Shown piece by piece: positions 18,681-27,078 of a DNA stretch of 64,000 nucleotides. The notes under the pieces were generated by a model. That model did no database searches. It was not told the DNA's origin and saw only the letters and a list, made by a program, of their open reading frames with translations. Every line of letters begins with the position of its first letter. The stretch's first letter is position 1. The stretch is from Actinomycetota bacterium. GTDB lineage: Bacteria; Actinomycetota; Thermoleophilia; Solirubrobacterales; 70-9. Both the position numbers and the translations under genes were made by a program. The DNA lies in assembly GCA_018268415.1 (NCBI GenBank), contig JAFDWO010000011.1, forward strand, positions 1 to 64,000, written 5' to 3'.

Positions 18681-19028
18681 TCAGAAGGTGTTGGCCGCGA
18701 CGTAGGTCAAGGCAGATGCAGTGCCCTGGGCCCACGGGTTGTGTTCGCCACTCAGGCCGTCGATGTACGCCCTCTGACCCTGCGGCGCGCAGGTGCCCGA
18801 GTACGTGTCCGCGCCGGCGCAAGCGCCCGTGGACGCGCCGACCACTTCGGCCCCGCTCATGACGCGAATCACTCCCCAGCATCTTTGGACGTTGTTGACT
18901 TGCTGGCCGCCACAGTACGGCGACGCGGACGCGGGCGAGGTTCCGAGCGCCAGCGTGACCAAAGCGGTCGCGGCGAGGCTCATGACCAGACCGAGGAGAA
19001 GGTGAGTCCTCCGAACCATGTAATTCAT
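18681..19028 (-). CDS. Small secreted cysteine-containing protein
   Basis: 115 residues. ATG at 19028 is chosen because TCAAGGAGGAAAC, a near-perfect ribosome site, precedes it; a longer frame to 19148 lacks one. The signal peptide runs to about residue 36 (TLALGTSPASAS). The mature part of about 80 residues has four Cys (YCGGQ, RCWGV, GACAG, GTCAP), likely two disulfides, and ends with SALTYVAANTF. No named family. Two direct repeats 80-130 bases upstream may be regulator sites, and an orphan response-regulator gene is next upstream. Confidence 0.7.
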   Translation of the reverse strand: MNYMVRRTHLLLGLVMSLAATALVTLALGTSPASASPYCGGQQVNNVQRCWGVIRVMSGAEVVGASTGACAGADTYSGTCAPQGQRAYIDGLSGEHNPWAQGTASALTYVAANTF

Positions 19029-19107
19029 GTTTCCTCCTTGATTGACAGAGACGCACTTCACGACGGCGAGCCTGTCAGTGCCGTACGCCGTTGTCATCAA
19101 CACTTCA

Positions 19108-19158
19108 GGCACACTTATTCTTAGAGCGGCGTAGCAAGAAGGGCACACTTTCTCTTAG
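19108..19158. promoter_or_regulatory. Paired direct repeats, candidate regulator binding sites
   Basis: GGCACACTTATTCTTAG (19108-19124) and GGCACACTTTCTCTTAG (19142-19158) match at 15 of 17 positions and start 34 bp apart, about three helical turns. They lie between the start of the small secreted protein gene (19028, minus) and the stop of the LuxR-type regulator (19200). That position suits activator sites for the former. Binding is inference. Confidence 0.5.
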
Positions 19159-19199
19159 GTAGAAGTAACAAAATGGGCGATCGGGCCAATCCTCCGCTT

Positions 19200-19874
19200 C
19201 TAGTCGAGCAGACCCAGGCGGGTCGCCGTCGCGACGACGCCGAGTATCGAAGTGGCCCCGAACCTCTTGCAGAGGTCGCGACGGCACACCTTCGCCGTTC
19301 TCTCGGAGACCGTGAGGCGGGCGGCGAGGTCCGCCACCGACCTCCCTTGCGCGGCGAAGGCCAGGACTACCCGCTCCCGCTCGGTCAAGGCCCACGGGTC
19401 GTGTGGGACCGACCGACCGCCTTCGGCCTTGTGGCGTCCGGTGGAGGGTTCGCGACGAACCATTGCGACGATCTCGTCGCGCACGCAGGTCCCATCTCCC
19501 TTGCGGACAACCGAATCGGCTCGCAGGTTTTCGACTTCGCGCTCCTGTGCCTCGCTGGCGTGTCCCGTGAAGACCAGGACGCGGATCGGGAGATCGGCGG
19601 CACGCAGCCCTCGCAATACGCCCACGCCGTCCCGCTTCGGCATCTCGATGTCGAGCACCATTACGTCGGGACGGAGCTCCTCCGCCAGTCGCAGTGCCTC
19701 GATCCCGTCACCTGCTTCGGCGACGAGGCGGAGGCGCGGGTCGGACTCGATCAGGCGGCTCAGAAATTCACGGACGATCGGGTGGTCGTCGACGACCAGA
19801 ACCGAGATCGGCCGGCGGGTCGGCGCTGACCCCGCCCCCCGGGGGTCTCGCAATGGATCTTTCGGCACCGCCAT
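19200..19874 (-). CDS. NarL/LuxR-type response regulator (orphan)
   Basis: 224 residues. Receiver domain about 22-138: acidic pair DD at 29-30, phospho-acceptor Asp75 in VLDIEMP, Thr103 in FTGH, Lys125 in VVRKGDG, so phosphorylation chemistry looks intact. LuxR-type helix-turn-helix about 160-220 (LTERERVVLAFAAQGRSVAD). No histidine kinase is near, so it is an orphan. The upstream stretch 19875-19915 is unusually AT-rich (TTATATGATTATTTAAAG on the minus strand), probably the promoter; no clear ribosome site precedes the ATG. It may control the downstream small secreted protein. Confidence 0.9.
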   Translation of the reverse strand: MAVPKDPLRDPRGAGSAPTRRPISVLVVDDHPIVREFLSRLIESDPRLRLVAEAGDGIEALRLAEELRPDVMVLDIEMPKRDGVGVLRGLRAADLPIRVLVFTGHASEAQEREVENLRADSVVRKGDGTCVRDEIVAMVRREPSTGRHKAEGGRSVPHDPWALTERERVVLAFAAQGRSVADLAARLTVSERTAKVCRRDLCKRFGATSILGVVATATRLGLLD

Positions 19875-20035
19875 AAGCGTCTTTAAATAATCATATAAAT
19901 ATTCCTATATGACACTCCCGGGCCTTGGACGGATGGACGGCCGCTGATGCGACCATCTCCGATCGGCTCCGGATCCCGAAGGGCGAGATCATTTGGCGCC
20001 GCCGGGACGGCGCCACGTCCACGTCCTCGCTCGCA

Positions 20036-20614
20036 TCAACTCCGCGCGTAGGTCAGTAGCTGGATGCCGGCGCCGATCGTGCGGGCGTCGGTCAGGGTCA
20101 GAGGGACCTTGCGGCCGTCGCCGGCGAAGAGGCGCTTGCCGCCGCCGAGGGTGACGGGGAAGAGCATCAGGCGGAGCTCGTCGAGGAGGTCGTTGGCGAG
20201 GAGGCCCTGGACGAGGGCGGCGGAGCCGGCGACGAGGATGACGCCGTCCACCTCGTCTTTGACCTTGGCGATATCGGTGGCGAAGTCGCCGGACAGGACG
20301 GTGGTGTTCTGCCAGTCGGCCGCGCCGAGGGTGGTCGAGTAGACGTACTTCGGCATCGCGTTCATCTTCTTGGCGAAGCCGCCCATGGCGGGGTCGCCTT
20401 CCCGCTTCGGCCAGAATTCGGCGAAGCCTTCGTAGGTGACCCGGCCCAGCAGTTGCGCCTCCGCCTCTTCGAGCTCGCCGAGCTTGAAGGCGTCCCCCTC
20501 CTCGCCGCTGTCGATCTCGAAGGTCCAGCCGCCGTGGACGAAGTCCTCGGAACCGCCCGGATCCTCGATCACCCCGTCCAGCGAGATGAACTCGGTGGCA
20601 ACGATCTTCCCCAT
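20036..20614 (-). CDS. RibD C-terminal/dihydrofolate-reductase-like protein
   Basis: 192 residues, ATG after GGAGGAGGAGCATC. It starts MGKIVATEFISLDGVIEDPGG, the usual opening of RibD_C/DHFR-fold proteins, followed by QLLGRVTYEGFAEFWP and a C-terminal ELRLMLFPVTLGGGKRLF. This fold binds NADPH and reduces pterin- or ribityl-pyrimidine-like substrates. Stand-alone members of this group are common and mostly uncharacterised. It is cytoplasmic and monocistronic as far as can be seen. Confidence 0.85.
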   Translation of the reverse strand: MGKIVATEFISLDGVIEDPGGSEDFVHGGWTFEIDSGEEGDAFKLGELEEAEAQLLGRVTYEGFAEFWPKREGDPAMGGFAKKMNAMPKYVYSTTLGAADWQNTTVLSGDFATDIAKVKDEVDGVILVAGSAALVQGLLANDLLDELRLMLFPVTLGGGKRLFAGDGRKVPLTLTDARTIGAGIQLLTYARS

Positions 20615-20705
20615 GATGCTCCTCCTCCAAGTCGTGCGGCCGAGGCTCTTTCCCGCCGCTTTCTACCTAGACGACGAAGCAGGCGGAAACTAATCGACGG
20701 TGGCT

Positions 20706-20924
20706 TCAGGTGGCTGCCGTCGGGCATTTCCCAACGAGCCGGAGCTGCTCCGTGGGAACGAAGAGGATGTCGAGGCATTCGCCCCGCTCGTTCGCGACCT
20801 CGACCCACTTGCGGGTTGGCTGGTCGTCGACAACTGCTCCTTCGGTCCCTTTCGGCCGGCCGTCGACGGCATTGAGCAGCGCGACTACGTCGTGTTCGCC
20901 GATGACCGTCCTGGTTGCACTCAT
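20706..20924 (-). CDS. DUF4926 domain protein
   Basis: 72 residues. The ATG at 20924 follows GAACGAGGGGGAAAG. The sequence has the DUF4926 layout: EHDVVALLNAVDG, a GTEGAVVDD turn, KWVEVANERGECLDILFVP, a final short strand. DUF4926 genes are commonly next to DUF6883 genes; here the adjacent upstream DNA carries a decayed DUF6883-like sequence. The pair resembles small toxin-antitoxin or contact-type modules, but no activity is established to my knowledge. Confidence 0.65.
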   Translation of the reverse strand: MSATRTVIGEHDVVALLNAVDGRPKGTEGAVVDDQPTRKWVEVANERGECLDILFVPTEQLRLVGKCPTAAT

Positions 20925-20940
20925 CTTTCCCCCTCGTTCG

Positions 20941-21188
20941 TGGAAATGCGGTGACCAGCCGGGGTCTCGCTGAGGGTCCTTCGACCTTCGAGCCGGTCCG
21001 CAACGGTGCGTACGGTGGCTGCAGCGGCCGGGTCCGGCTATCGGAAATCGGACCGACCGGAAGCCCCTCGCCTTTGGCCCGCCGACCGTATGCTCGACAA
21101 CGAGTGCATATCTGCGCAGCTTCTCCTCGATCCCCACGGGCTCGTCACATCGAGGAAGCAATTCACCTTCTCGGGGCGGCCACTGCAC
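20941..21188 (-). pseudogene. Remnant of a DUF6883-like gene
   Basis: In one minus-strand frame (about 21125-21056) there is KLRRYALVVEHTVGGPKA followed by RGFRS, resembling the N-terminal K-YLL-HPVG-KA-FF block of DUF6883. In a different frame (20964-20941) there is PRLVTAFP, resembling the family's C-terminal PRLVTAYP block. Only about 92 bases separate them where the family has roughly 50 residues, so a frameshift plus an internal deletion is likely. The remnant sits immediately upstream of the DUF4926 gene, its usual partner. I see no other gene in 20925-21289. The identification rests on remembered family motifs. Confidence 0.45.
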
Positions 21189-21289
21189 GTTCGCGACGTT
21201 AGGCCGGAAACACGCGCGTGTGGCGCGCAGAAAGTAGAAGTGTGTGGAGAGTTTGTGACGCGACTTGCACGTCTAGGGTGGCCGCGGGT

Positions 21290-22033
21290 CTACGTGGGCA
21301 GGGCGGCGCGGTAGCAGTAGGTGCGGTAGGGGAGGGTGAAGTCGGTGCCCAGGTGGGCGTCGGCTTCCACCACGCGGCGGACGCCGGCGAGGATCTCGCG
21401 GCGGCGGCGGGGGGTCGCGGTGATGACGTAGCTGCGGGAGGCGGTCATCTCGACCAGGAGGTCGACGTCCATTGGGCGTGACCACTCGGTGACGAAGCTT
21501 TCGGTGGGACCGAATGGTGGGCCGATCTCGACCGCGTCCATGTCCATGACCTCGACCTCGGCGCTACCCATCGCCTTGGTGAGCTGGACGATCCAGTCGA
21601 CGCGGTCGTCGCGGCGGTTCCAGATCAGTCCGAGGGTGCCGCCGGGGCGCAGTACGCGTGCCACCTCGGCGGTGGCGCGTCGGGGATCGACCCAGTGCCA
21701 GGCCTGGGCGACCGTGATCGCGTCGACGCTCGCATCCGCCAGGGGGATCTGCTCCGCCGTGCCCGCCAGGGCGCGCACCTCCGGGACGGCGGCGGTGAGC
21801 GCCGCGCGCATCTCGGGGAGGGGCTCGATCGCGATCACGTCGAGACCGCGGCCGACCAGCGAGCGGCTCAGCTTGCCGGTCCCGGCGCCGAGGTCGAGGA
21901 CCGTCCGCGCTCCGTCGGGCACCAACCAGTCGACCGCGTCGTCGGGGTAGCCCGGCCGCGCCCGCTCGTAGAGGTCGGCAGCGGCCCCGAACGACCGCGC
22001 GCGTGTCGCCTTGTCCCCGTGCGTCCCAGGCAC
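21290..22033 (-). CDS. Class I SAM-dependent methyltransferase
   Basis: 247 residues from GTG at 22033, which has AGGA eight bases upstream; the open frame continues to 22114 but without a signal for starting there. Motif I VLDLGAGTGKLSRSLV (about 45-60) binds S-adenosylmethionine, then AIEPLPEMR (acidic end of strand 2), IPLADASVDAITVAQAWHW (motif IV) and VLRPGGTLGLIW. It belongs to the Methyltransf_11/UbiE-like group with an unknown substrate. Cytoplasmic. Confidence 0.88.
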   Translation of the reverse strand: MPGTHGDKATRARSFGAAADLYERARPGYPDDAVDWLVPDGARTVLDLGAGTGKLSRSLVGRGLDVIAIEPLPEMRAALTAAVPEVRALAGTAEQIPLADASVDAITVAQAWHWVDPRRATAEVARVLRPGGTLGLIWNRRDDRVDWIVQLTKAMGSAEVEVMDMDAVEIGPPFGPTESFVTEWSRPMDVDLLVEMTASRSYVITATPRRRREILAGVRRVVEADAHLGTDFTLPYRTYCYRAALPT

Positions 22034-22115
22034 GACCCCGATCCTATGCCGCTTTGGCGCCAACGCAAGCGGCGGCGACCACGGCGACCGCCGCGCGCAG
22101 CTCGCGGACGGCACC

Positions 22116-23174
22116 CTACGCGGCCGTGGGCATCGACTCCAGGTCGATCACGAAGCGGAACTTGACGTCGCCCGTGAGCATGCGGTCGTAAGCCGCGTCG
22201 ATCTGGTCCATCGAGATCATCTCGACATCGGCGGTGACGCCGTGCTCGGCGCAGAAGTCGAGCATCTCCTGCGTCTCGGCGATGCCGCCGATCAGCGAAC
22301 CGCTCAGCGAGCGCCGCCCGCGGACGAAGTTGTGGACGGCGGGGGAGGGGTGCGGCGCCGGCGGCACCCCGAGCAGCACCATCGCGCCGCCCCGGTCGAG
22401 CGCGGCGAGGTAGGGATTGAGGTCGTGGGGCGCGGCGACCGAGTCGATGATCAGGTCGAGCGTCCCCCGGGCGGCCTTCATCCGGGCAGGGTCCGTGGAG
22501 ATCACGACGTCGTCGGCGCCGAGCGCCCGGGCATCCGCGTCCTTCGCCGGCGAGGTGGTGAAGACCGTCACCTCGGCGCCCATCGCCTTGGCCAGCTTGA
22601 CCGCCATGTGGCCGAGCCCGCCGAGCCCGACCACGCCGACCCGCGAGCCCTCGCCGGCGTTCCAGTGGCGCAGCGGCGAGTAGGTGGTGATGCCGGCGCA
22701 AAGCAGCGGCGCGGTGGCGGCCAGGTCGACGTCCGCGGAGACGTGCAGGCAGAAGTCCTGGTCGACGACGATCGCGTTCGAGTAGCCGCCCTGGGTGACG
22801 CGGCCGGTCTCTTTCTCGACGCCGCCGTAGGTCAGCGTGCTGCCGCTCTCGCAGAACTGCTCGAGGTCTTCGGCGCAGGCCGAGCAGGTGCGGCAGGAGT
22901 CGACCATGCAGCCGACCCCGGCAAGGTCGCCGACCGCGAAGCCCTCGACCTCGTCCCCGACCGCGGTGACCCGGCCGATGATCTCGTGCCCCGGCACGAT
23001 CGGCCAATCCTGCTGCCCCCACTCGCCGCGTACGAAGTGGAGGTCGGAGTGGCAGACGCCGCAGTAGAGGATGTCGATGGAGACGTCGCGGGCACCGGGG
23101 TCGCGCCGCTCGATCGCGAGGGAGGCGAGGGGCTGGTCGGCGGCCGAGGCGCCGAAGGCACTGGTCTGGGACAT
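22116..23174 (-). CDS. Zinc-dependent NAD(P) alcohol dehydrogenase (cinnamyl-alcohol type)
   Basis: 352 residues. Catalytic zinc ligands are Cys38 in CGVCHSD and His63-Glu64 in GHE. Four structural-zinc Cys lie at about 93-107 (SCRTCSACAEDLEQFC). The Rossmann motif is GVVGLGGLGHMAVKLAKAMG (about 178-197). This is the YahK/CAD branch of medium-chain dehydrogenases, which reduces a broad range of aldehydes with NADPH. The N-terminus starts MSQTSAFGASAADQPL, as in close relatives. No partner gene is nearby; probably detoxification or redox balance. Confidence 0.92.
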   Translation of the reverse strand: MSQTSAFGASAADQPLASLAIERRDPGARDVSIDILYCGVCHSDLHFVRGEWGQQDWPIVPGHEIIGRVTAVGDEVEGFAVGDLAGVGCMVDSCRTCSACAEDLEQFCESGSTLTYGGVEKETGRVTQGGYSNAIVVDQDFCLHVSADVDLAATAPLLCAGITTYSPLRHWNAGEGSRVGVVGLGGLGHMAVKLAKAMGAEVTVFTTSPAKDADARALGADDVVISTDPARMKAARGTLDLIIDSVAAPHDLNPYLAALDRGGAMVLLGVPPAPHPSPAVHNFVRGRRSLSGSLIGGIAETQEMLDFCAEHGVTADVEMISMDQIDAAYDRMLTGDVKFRFVIDLESMPTAA

Positions 23175-23226
23175 GGGAACTCCGATCCGGGGGAGGTGGG
23201 AAGGGCGAGGTGAGCTTATGGAACGG

Positions 23227-23976
23227 CTAGCGCCGGCCCGCGAGGAAGGCGGTGATCGCCTGCGCCATCGACTTGGCCGCCAGGCGCTGGAAGCTCGGCT
23301 TGATCAGACGGGCGGCGTCGGCGGCGTTGCGCATGTTCAGGCACTCGATCAGGACCTTGGGGACGGTGGTGAGGTTGAGCCCGGCGAGGTTGTCCCGCGG
23401 GGCGAAGCCGTTCGTCCCGTCGTAGGTGGAGATCGGGATGCCGGTGAGCTTCGTGTAACGGGCGAGGAGGATGCGGCCGAAGCGCTTCGAGGAGGCGATC
23501 ACCCTGTCGTTGGGGCCGTCGGGGACCGGGGTGAGGACGGCGACGCCGCGGCCGCCCGCGGGGCCCCCGTCGGCGTGGATGTCGATCGCCACGTCGGCAT
23601 GGGCCCGGTCGAGGATCCGCGCGCGGCGGTCGATGCAGGGGCCGACCCCGTGGTTGGTCCGACGGGTCATCACGACCTTGGCGCCCTCGCGGACGAGGTA
23701 GGCGCGCAGGTAGGCGGCAACGTTGAAGTTGAAGCGCGCCTCGGTGTAGCCGCCGTTGGTCGCGGTCCCGGTGGTGTCGCAGGCCTCCATTTCGCGGCCG
23801 TTCCATACCGGCTTGTTGATGAAGCCGGGGTCGGAGAAGTTGCCGCCGTTGTGGCCCGGGTCGATGCCGACGACCTTGCCCGCGAGGGGCTTGGCCGGGC
23901 GCGCCGCGTGGGCCGCGCCGTGCGCGCCGGCGAGGGCGGCAGCCACCAGCAGCGCGATGACCTTCGCTCCGATCAC
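23227..23976 (-). CDS. N-acetylmuramoyl-L-alanine amidase (Amidase_3)
   Basis: 249 residues from GTG at 23976; the frame is open to 24054 but that would overlap the divergent gene. The signal peptide is about 1-24 (ALLVAAALAGAHGAAHA). Zinc-site landmarks of Amidase_3 follow: GIDPGHNGG (His), a Glu in the REMEA/TEARFN region, IDIHADGG (His), and the catalytic Glu in LIECLNM. It cleaves the amide between MurNAc and the stem peptide of peptidoglycan. No SPOR or wall-binding domain is attached. Confidence 0.88.
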   Translation of the reverse strand: MIGAKVIALLVAAALAGAHGAAHAARPAKPLAGKVVGIDPGHNGGNFSDPGFINKPVWNGREMEACDTTGTATNGGYTEARFNFNVAAYLRAYLVREGAKVVMTRRTNHGVGPCIDRRARILDRAHADVAIDIHADGGPAGGRGVAVLTPVPDGPNDRVIASSKRFGRILLARYTKLTGIPISTYDGTNGFAPRDNLAGLNLTTVPKVLIECLNMRNAADAARLIKPSFQRLAAKSMAQAITAFLAGRR

Positions 23977-24011
23977 GTGCGAGCAATTTAGCCGTGTGCA
24001 AGGCTCGGGGG

Positions 24012-24965
24012 GTGAAGCGGATCGTCCTGCTCGACGACTATCAGGGAGTGGCACTCGATTACGGCGGTTGGGACCGCGTCCCGGACGAGTGGCAGGTGGT
24101 CGCCCTGGAGCAGCACATCGACGATGCCGACGAACTTGTGGAAGCGCTCTCGGGCGCCGAGATCGTCGTCGCGATGCGGGAGCGCACGCCGCTCCCGGCG
24201 GCGATCCTCGATCGGCTCCCGGACCTGAAGCTGTTGATCACCACCGGGATGCGGAACGTCGCGATCGACGTTGCCGCCGCGCGGCAAAACGGGGTGGTCG
24301 TCTGTGGTACCGGCATCAAGGGCGCGCCGACCGCCGAGCTCAGCTGGGGACTGATCTTGACGCTGCTGCGGAAGATTCCCGCCGAGGACGCCTCGATGCG
24401 CAGCGGTGGCTGGCAGACGACGATCGGCGGCGATCTCGACGGCGCGACGCTCGGGTTGGTCGGGCTAGGCAGGCTGGGGACCAAGATGGCGACGATCGGC
24501 AGGGCCTTCGGCATGGAGGTGCTGGCCTGGAGCCAGAACCTCGACCCCGCGGCGGCCCGCGCGGCCGGCGCCGAGCCGGTCGAGAAGCCGGCGCTCTTCG
24601 AACGCGCCGACGTCGTCTCCGTCCACTACAAATTGAGCGAGCGCAGCCGTGGGCTGGTCGGCGCCGCCGAGCTCGGCGCGATGAAGCCGAGCGCCTACCT
24701 GGTCAACACCTCCCGCGGGCCCGTCGTCGACACCGACGCGCTGCTCGCGGCACTCCGGAGCGGCGCCATCGCCGGCGCCGGCATCGACGTCTACGACGCC
24801 GAGCCGCTGCCCGCCGACCACCCGCTGCGCAGCGCGCCCCGCACCGTCCTCACCCCGCACCTCGGTTACGTCACCGAGGACACCTACGACACCTTCTTCT
24901 GCGATGCGGTCGAGGACGTGCTGGCCTACCTCGACGGCGCCCCGGTGCGCGTCGTCGAGGCCTGA
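24012..24965 (+). CDS. D-2-hydroxyacid dehydrogenase
   Basis: 317 residues from GTG at 24012 (AAGG nine bases upstream) rather than the in-frame GTG at 23994, which lacks a ribosome site and lies closer to the divergent amidase. NAD-binding motif GLVGLGRLGTKMATIGRAFG (about 147-166). The catalytic triad is Arg in VNTSRGPVVD, Glu in YDAEPLP and His in LTPHLGYVT. The substrate within the family (phosphoglycerate, glyoxylate or other 2-keto acids) cannot be read from sequence; there is no serA-type C-terminal ACT domain. Confidence 0.9.
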   Translation: MKRIVLLDDYQGVALDYGGWDRVPDEWQVVALEQHIDDADELVEALSGAEIVVAMRERTPLPAAILDRLPDLKLLITTGMRNVAIDVAAARQNGVVVCGTGIKGAPTAELSWGLILTLLRKIPAEDASMRSGGWQTTIGGDLDGATLGLVGLGRLGTKMATIGRAFGMEVLAWSQNLDPAAARAAGAEPVEKPALFERADVVSVHYKLSERSRGLVGAAELGAMKPSAYLVNTSRGPVVDTDALLAALRSGAIAGAGIDVYDAEPLPADHPLRSAPRTVLTPHLGYVTEDTYDTFFCDAVEDVLAYLDGAPVRVVEA

Positions 24966-24984
24966 GTGTCGCGCCGGGCCGCGC

Positions 24985-25404
24985 CTACCCCTTGCCCGCC
25001 GTCGAGGAGACGAAGGTCGCGACGGCTTCCACTTCTTCTTCGCTGAGGGTGCTGAAGGCGGGCATCCCGCCGCCGCCGTTCACCACCTGGTGTTCGACCG
25101 TCGTCTGATCGGGTTCGAGTTCGTCGAGGTCGGGGCCGACTGCGCCGCCCGTCCCCGCCGCCTTCAGCGTGTGGCAGCCCCCGCAGTTGGTGGTGAAGAC
25201 CGTCTTGCCTTCCGCGATCAGCGCCGCTTCCCCGCCGCCCGCCGCTTCCCCACCCCCACCCTTCTTTTCGGTCGGTTCTTCCTTGGCGGTCGATTCCGCG
25301 GTGCTCGTCGAGCCACCGCCACCGCAGCCGGCCACCACGGCGGCCCCGGCGAGGGCGAGAACCACGAGCAGGGTCAGAGCTTTCGGGACTTTCGGGACGG
25401 TCAT
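24985..25404 (-). CDS. Cytochrome c lipoprotein
   Basis: 139 residues from ATG at 25404 (CGGAGG just upstream). The lipobox VVAGC gives a lipidated Cys27, then a low-complexity Gly/Glu/Lys linker, then one class I haem domain with Cys74-x2-Cys77-His78 (CGGCH) and the axial Met114 in GGGGMPAF. It is divergent from a quinoprotein gene 47 bases away, and the same haem module is fused to the quinoprotein at 38369-40642. It is therefore probably the electron acceptor of a PQQ-type dehydrogenase on the outer face of the membrane. Confidence 0.9.
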   Translation of the reverse strand: MTVPKVPKALTLLVVLALAGAAVVAGCGGGGSTSTAESTAKEEPTEKKGGGGEAAGGGEAALIAEGKTVFTTNCGGCHTLKAAGTGGAVGPDLDELEPDQTTVEHQVVNGGGGMPAFSTLSEEEVEAVATFVSSTAGKG

Positions 25405-25451
25405 CGGCACCTCCGGGCGCTGGTTGTCCTGGATCTATTCTCTGGGAGGCC

Positions 25452-27035
25452 TTGCGTACCCTTCTCGCCCTTGCCCTCACCGTCGTCGCGCTCGCGGGCT
25501 GCGGGGGCGGGCACGAAGGAGGCGCACGCGACGTCGGCTGGCCGAACTGGGGCAACGTCCCCGAGAACACCCACTCCGCCGCCCTCGACCAGGTCGACCG
25601 TGCCAACGTCTCGCGGCTGCGGGTCGCCTGGACCCGGCCCGGCGCCAAGGGACAGAACGCCTGGGAGACGTTCCCGATCGTGGTCGGGCGCACGATGTAC
25701 TACGACACCGGCCTCGACCAGGTCTTCGCCGTCGACGCCGCCACCGGCGAGGTCCGCTGGACCTACGCGCCGCCGGTCGATTTTCTCGCCGGCCCACAAC
25801 TGCAGCTGTCGGAGCCGGTCAGCCGTGGCGTCACCTACGGCGCCGGGCGGATCTACCTCACCACCGCCGATGACCAGCTGATCGCGCTCGACGCGCACAC
25901 CGGCAGGGTGCGGTGGAAGACCCAGGTCATCGACCCGGAAGCGGGCAACACGCTGAACTCGCCGGGGACCTTCTGGAAGGGGGAGCTCCTGGTCGGTGGC
26001 CCGGCCGGCAATGCGGGCCTGCGCGGTTTCGTCGCCGCCTACGACGCCGCCACCGGCAGGCAGCTCTGGCGCACCTTCATGGTCCCCCCGCCCGGCAAGG
26101 GATGGAACCGGGCCCATGGCGCGCACGGCGGCGGGGACGTCTGGATGCCGCCGACCGTCGACCCCCGCAGCGGCACCGTCTACGTCGCTACGGGCAACCC
26201 GACCCCCGGCTTCACCGCCTCTGGGCGTCCCGGCTGCAACCCCCTGTCCGACGCGATCGTCGCGCTCGACGCCAAGACCGGCCGGATCGAGTGGAGCCGC
26301 ACGCTCTTCTGCCGTGATACCTGGGATTACGACACGGTGCAGGCGCCGATGGTGCTCGACGTGGCCCGGGGCGGCGACAGCGTCCGGGCGGTCGGCACCG
26401 GCAGCAAGGCGGGCTATTACGCGGTGTTCGACGCGGCGGGCGGGGAGCCGATCTCTCGCTCCCCGTTCATCACCAGGTTCTCGCGGCCGCACCTGAGGCC
26501 GACCCGCCAGGGCACGGTGGTCTGCCCGGGGATCTACGGCGGGATCGAGTACGGGCCCGCCGCGCTGAGCGCCGATGCCGGGTCGCTCTTCATCGCCGGG
26601 AACCAGATGTGCATGCGCTACAGGCTCGCCCCGCGGGCGGAGCTGGAAGCACGGGCGCCCGGGGAGAACGACCTCGGCGGTACCGCGGAACAGGTAGGCG
26701 CGGCGACCGGCGTGCTCGTCGCGCTCAACCCGGCGACCGGGCAGGTTCGCTGGCGCGCCGCCCTCCCGCGACCCTCCAACGGCGGCGCCCTCGCCACCGC
26801 CGGGGGGCTCGTCCTGGTGGGCGACGACGATGGCTACCTCCGCGCCTTCGACCAGCGGGACGGCAAGGTGCTCTGGCGCCACGACCTCGGCCGCCGGGTC
26901 GGCTCGGCCCCGATCGCCTACGAAATCGACGGCGTCGAGTACATCGCGATCGCCGCCGGCGGGTCGCTGGTCGAAGCGAAGGGGACCGTCCCCGACGCGC
27001 CCGCCAAGCTCTTTGTCTTCCGCCTGGGCAGCTGA
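25452..27035 (+). CDS. PQQ-type beta-propeller quinoprotein lipoprotein (1st of three)
   Basis: 527 residues, TTG start with GGGAGG close upstream. The lipobox VALAGC marks Cys17. The mature protein is an eight-bladed quinoprotein propeller with many A-x-D-x-x-T-G-x-x-x-W blade motifs (AVDAATGEVRWTY, ALDAHTGRVRWKT) and WDYD in the position of the catalytic Asp region of PQQ alcohol dehydrogenases. No adjacent Cys pair is seen. Presumably oxidises an alcohol or sugar outside the membrane and passes electrons to the neighbouring cytochrome c; the substrate is unknown. Glu codons are 11 GAG to 6 GAA, unlike most exported proteins here, which might mean a different origin. Confidence 0.85.
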   Translation: MRTLLALALTVVALAGCGGGHEGGARDVGWPNWGNVPENTHSAALDQVDRANVSRLRVAWTRPGAKGQNAWETFPIVVGRTMYYDTGLDQVFAVDAATGEVRWTYAPPVDFLAGPQLQLSEPVSRGVTYGAGRIYLTTADDQLIALDAHTGRVRWKTQVIDPEAGNTLNSPGTFWKGELLVGGPAGNAGLRGFVAAYDAATGRQLWRTFMVPPPGKGWNRAHGAHGGGDVWMPPTVDPRSGTVYVATGNPTPGFTASGRPGCNPLSDAIVALDAKTGRIEWSRTLFCRDTWDYDTVQAPMVLDVARGGDSVRAVGTGSKAGYYAVFDAAGGEPISRSPFITRFSRPHLRPTRQGTVVCPGIYGGIEYGPAALSADAGSLFIAGNQMCMRYRLAPRAELEARAPGENDLGGTAEQVGAATGVLVALNPATGQVRWRAALPRPSNGGALATAGGLVLVGDDDGYLRAFDQRDGKVLWRHDLGRRVGSAPIAYEIDGVEYIAIAAGGSLVEAKGTVPDAPAKLFVFRLGS

Positions 27036-27078
27036 CCGTCCCAGATACGGGAAGCCGCTTCACTAAAGTCACCGTCTG

